DNA from: Spirosoma sordidisoli
Lineage (GTDB): Bacteria; Bacteroidota; Bacteroidia; Cytophagales; Spirosomataceae
Reading direction: 5' to 3'
Assembly (NCBI RefSeq): GCF_004138325.1
Contig: NZ_SBLB01000004.1
Location: 1-64,000 of the forward strand
DNA: 64,000 bases
Shown: piece after piece, positions 62,757 through 64,000 of the stretch
Position numbering within the stretch: the first letter of the stretch is position 1
Layout: every line of letters starts with the position of its first letter
The notes under the pieces: model-generated
The model's input: only the letters and a program-made list of their open reading frames with translations
Database searches by the model: none
Told to the model about the DNA's origin: nothing
Program-made: the position numbers and the translations under genes

Positions 62757-64000
62757 CTAGCGGGCCACCTCTACTTTCACGCGCAGAACGAACTCGTCCA
62801 TCTCGATCTCGGCCGCCGACCCGTTCAGGTCGCTGACCAGCTGGAGCGAGACGGCCTGAACTTCCTGCTGAATATACAACCGGTTGGCCTCCACGGCTTC
62901 GGCCAGCATCGCATCGTTGCGCTCGAGTTCGATACTGATCTTGTCGGTCACCTCAAAACCACGGTCTTTACGCAGGTTCTGGATGCGGTTAACCACATCG
63001 CGGGCAATACCTTCCCGGCGCAGGTCGTCGGTTACGGTTACGTCGAGCGCAACGGTTAAGCCGCCTTCGCTCGCTACGAGCCAGCCCGGAATATCTTCAG
63101 TTACAATCTCAACGTCGGCCAGTGAGATCGTACCCACCGACGACTGCCAGCTCCCGACAGCTTCCAGCTCTTTCAGTTGCTCTTCGGTCATGGCTGTAAT
63201 AGCGGCAGCCACCTCTTTCATCTGCTTCCCGAACTTGGGCCCGAGGGCTTTAAAATTCGGTTTGACACGCTTTTTCAGGATCCCGCTGGCATCGTCGACG
63301 AACTCGACGGCTTTCACGTTGACCTCCGACATAATGAGCGGACTGACGTGCTCGACCTGCCGACGCGTATCGGCGTTCAGAACCGGTATCAGGATGCGGC
63401 TCAGCGGCTGGCGTACTTTCAGCTTATGCCCTTTCCGCAGCGAGTGGACCAGCGACGATACCTGCTGGGCCAGCTCCATCGAGCGCTCCAGGTCAGTATC
63501 GATCCAGTCCTCATCGACCCGGCTCCAGTCGGTCAGATGCACCGAATCAGGCCCGAGTAGCGAGTTGCTGGCTCCTGACTCCGCCCGCTGGGCATGGGTC
63601 AGGCTCCGGTACAGCCAGTCGGCAAAAAACGGCGCAATGGGCGACATCAGTTGGGCTACTGTTGTCAGACACTGGTGCAGGGTCTCATAAGCCGCCTGTT
63701 TGTCGACCGAAACAGACCCTGTGTTAGAGGCTCCGGCCCAAAACCGCCGACGCGACAGGCGGACGTACCAGTTTGAGAGCTGATCACTCACAAAGTCCTG
63801 GATCAAACGCCCGGCTTTGGTAGGGTTATAGGCCTCGTATTGCTCCGTAACCTCACGGATCAGCGTGTTCAGCTTCGACAGAATCCAGCGATCGAGTTCG
63901 GGCAGTTGCTCGCGCGGCACCCGGCCGGCCATCGTGTAGCCGTCCAGATTGGCGTAGAGCGCAAAGAAACTATAGGTGTTGAACAGCGTACCGAAGAACC
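62757..64000 (-). CDS. ileS: Isoleucine--tRNA ligase, C-terminal part (partial)
   Basis: The gene enters from the right edge and ends at 62757, so about 414 codons are present. The visible part has the end of the catalytic region (FFALYANLDGYTMAGRVP), the anticodon-binding helical domain (ELDRWILSKLNTLIREVTEQYEAYNPTKAGRLIQDFVSDQLSNWYVRLSRRRFW) and the C-terminal domain with KLKVRQPLSRILIPV. The last segments (LRREGIARDVVNRIQNLRKDRGFEV) are typical of the long IleS form of Bacteroidota. The HIGH and KMSKS motifs lie beyond the edge. Confidence 0.96.
   Translation of the reverse strand, partial: FFGTLFNTYSFFALYANLDGYTMAGRVPREQLPELDRWILSKLNTLIREVTEQYEAYNPTKAGRLIQDFVSDQLSNWYVRLSRRRFWAGASNTGSVSVDKQAAYETLHQCLTTVAQLMSPIAPFFADWLYRSLTHAQRAESGASNSLLGPDSVHLTDWSRVDEDWIDTDLERSMELAQQVSSLVHSLRKGHKLKVRQPLSRILIPVLNADTRRQVEHVSPLIMSEVNVKAVEFVDDASGILKKRVKPNFKALGPKFGKQMKEVAAAITAMTEEQLKELEAVGSWQSSVGTISLADVEIVTEDIPGWLVASEGGLTVALDVTVTDDLRREGIARDVVNRIQNLRKDRGFEVTDKISIELERNDAMLAEAVEANRLYIQQEVQAVSLQLVSDLNGSAAEIEMDEFVLRVKVEVAR

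Overview
The window looks like a chromosomal segment of a Bacteroidota bacterium, most likely a Cytophagales member close to Spirosoma. The evidence is the Bacteroidota-type 16S rRNA 5' end, recurrent TAnnTTTG -7 promoter elements (the rRNA operon has two TTGACA/TACCTTTG promoters in tandem), lipoproteins and outer-membrane barrels in quantity, a type IX secretion C-terminal domain, LytTR two-component systems and very large SBBP/SdrD_B/DUF11 surface proteins. The genus is inferred from general resemblance, not from a search.

Layout. 1-0.5 kb: 5' end of a 16S rRNA gene on the minus strand with its leader and two promoters. 0.5-9 kb: housekeeping genes (tyrS, queA, cobalamin adenosyltransferase, ilvE), small lipoprotein and DUF2147 genes and a large SPFH/flotillin-like gene. 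9-16 kb: a BamA/TamA-like barrel, an MFS sugar permease with a PfkB sugar kinase, a lipoprotein, lgt, yidD, a GroES-like gene and a DUF4174 gene. 16-22.6 kb: sialate O-acetylesterase, NmrA-like oxidoreductase, an outer-membrane protein, a DUF2911 protein and an acyl-CoA dehydrogenase. 22.9-27.7 kb: a compact plus-strand operon of a YheT-like hydrolase, an MNT/HEPN toxin-antitoxin pair, a SerB-SerA fusion and SerC, so phosphatase, dehydrogenase and aminotransferase of serine synthesis lie in two adjacent genes.

27.7-50 kb is an accessory-looking region: an outer-membrane protein, an array of GC-rich palindromes, an orphan LytTR regulator, a 14.6-kb gene for a surface protein of about 4,900 residues and a 1,189-residue relative. 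The two surface genes share an essentially identical 1.17-kb 3' end. The larger one has ten SdrD_B modules in near-identical DNA cassettes and a cupredoxin-like domain nested inside a SprB-type repeat.

50-55.3 kb: the SUF iron-sulfur operon (sufC, sufD, sufS, a RelB/ParE-like pair with a shortened toxin, sufE, sufT) followed by a bacilliredoxin gene; sufB is not in this window. 55.5-64 kb is all minus strand: a UbiA/EboC-like prenyltransferase, a T9SS-exported purple acid phosphatase, a small HTH protein, a four-gene unit (barrel protein, DUF2846-like protein, LytS-type kinase, LytTR regulator) and the 3' part of ileS.

Two themes stand out: toxin-antitoxin-like pairs sit inside metabolic operons twice (ser and suf), and the surface-protein genes show recent DNA exchange that has moved whole domain blocks. 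No tRNA, CRISPR array or insertion sequence was seen.
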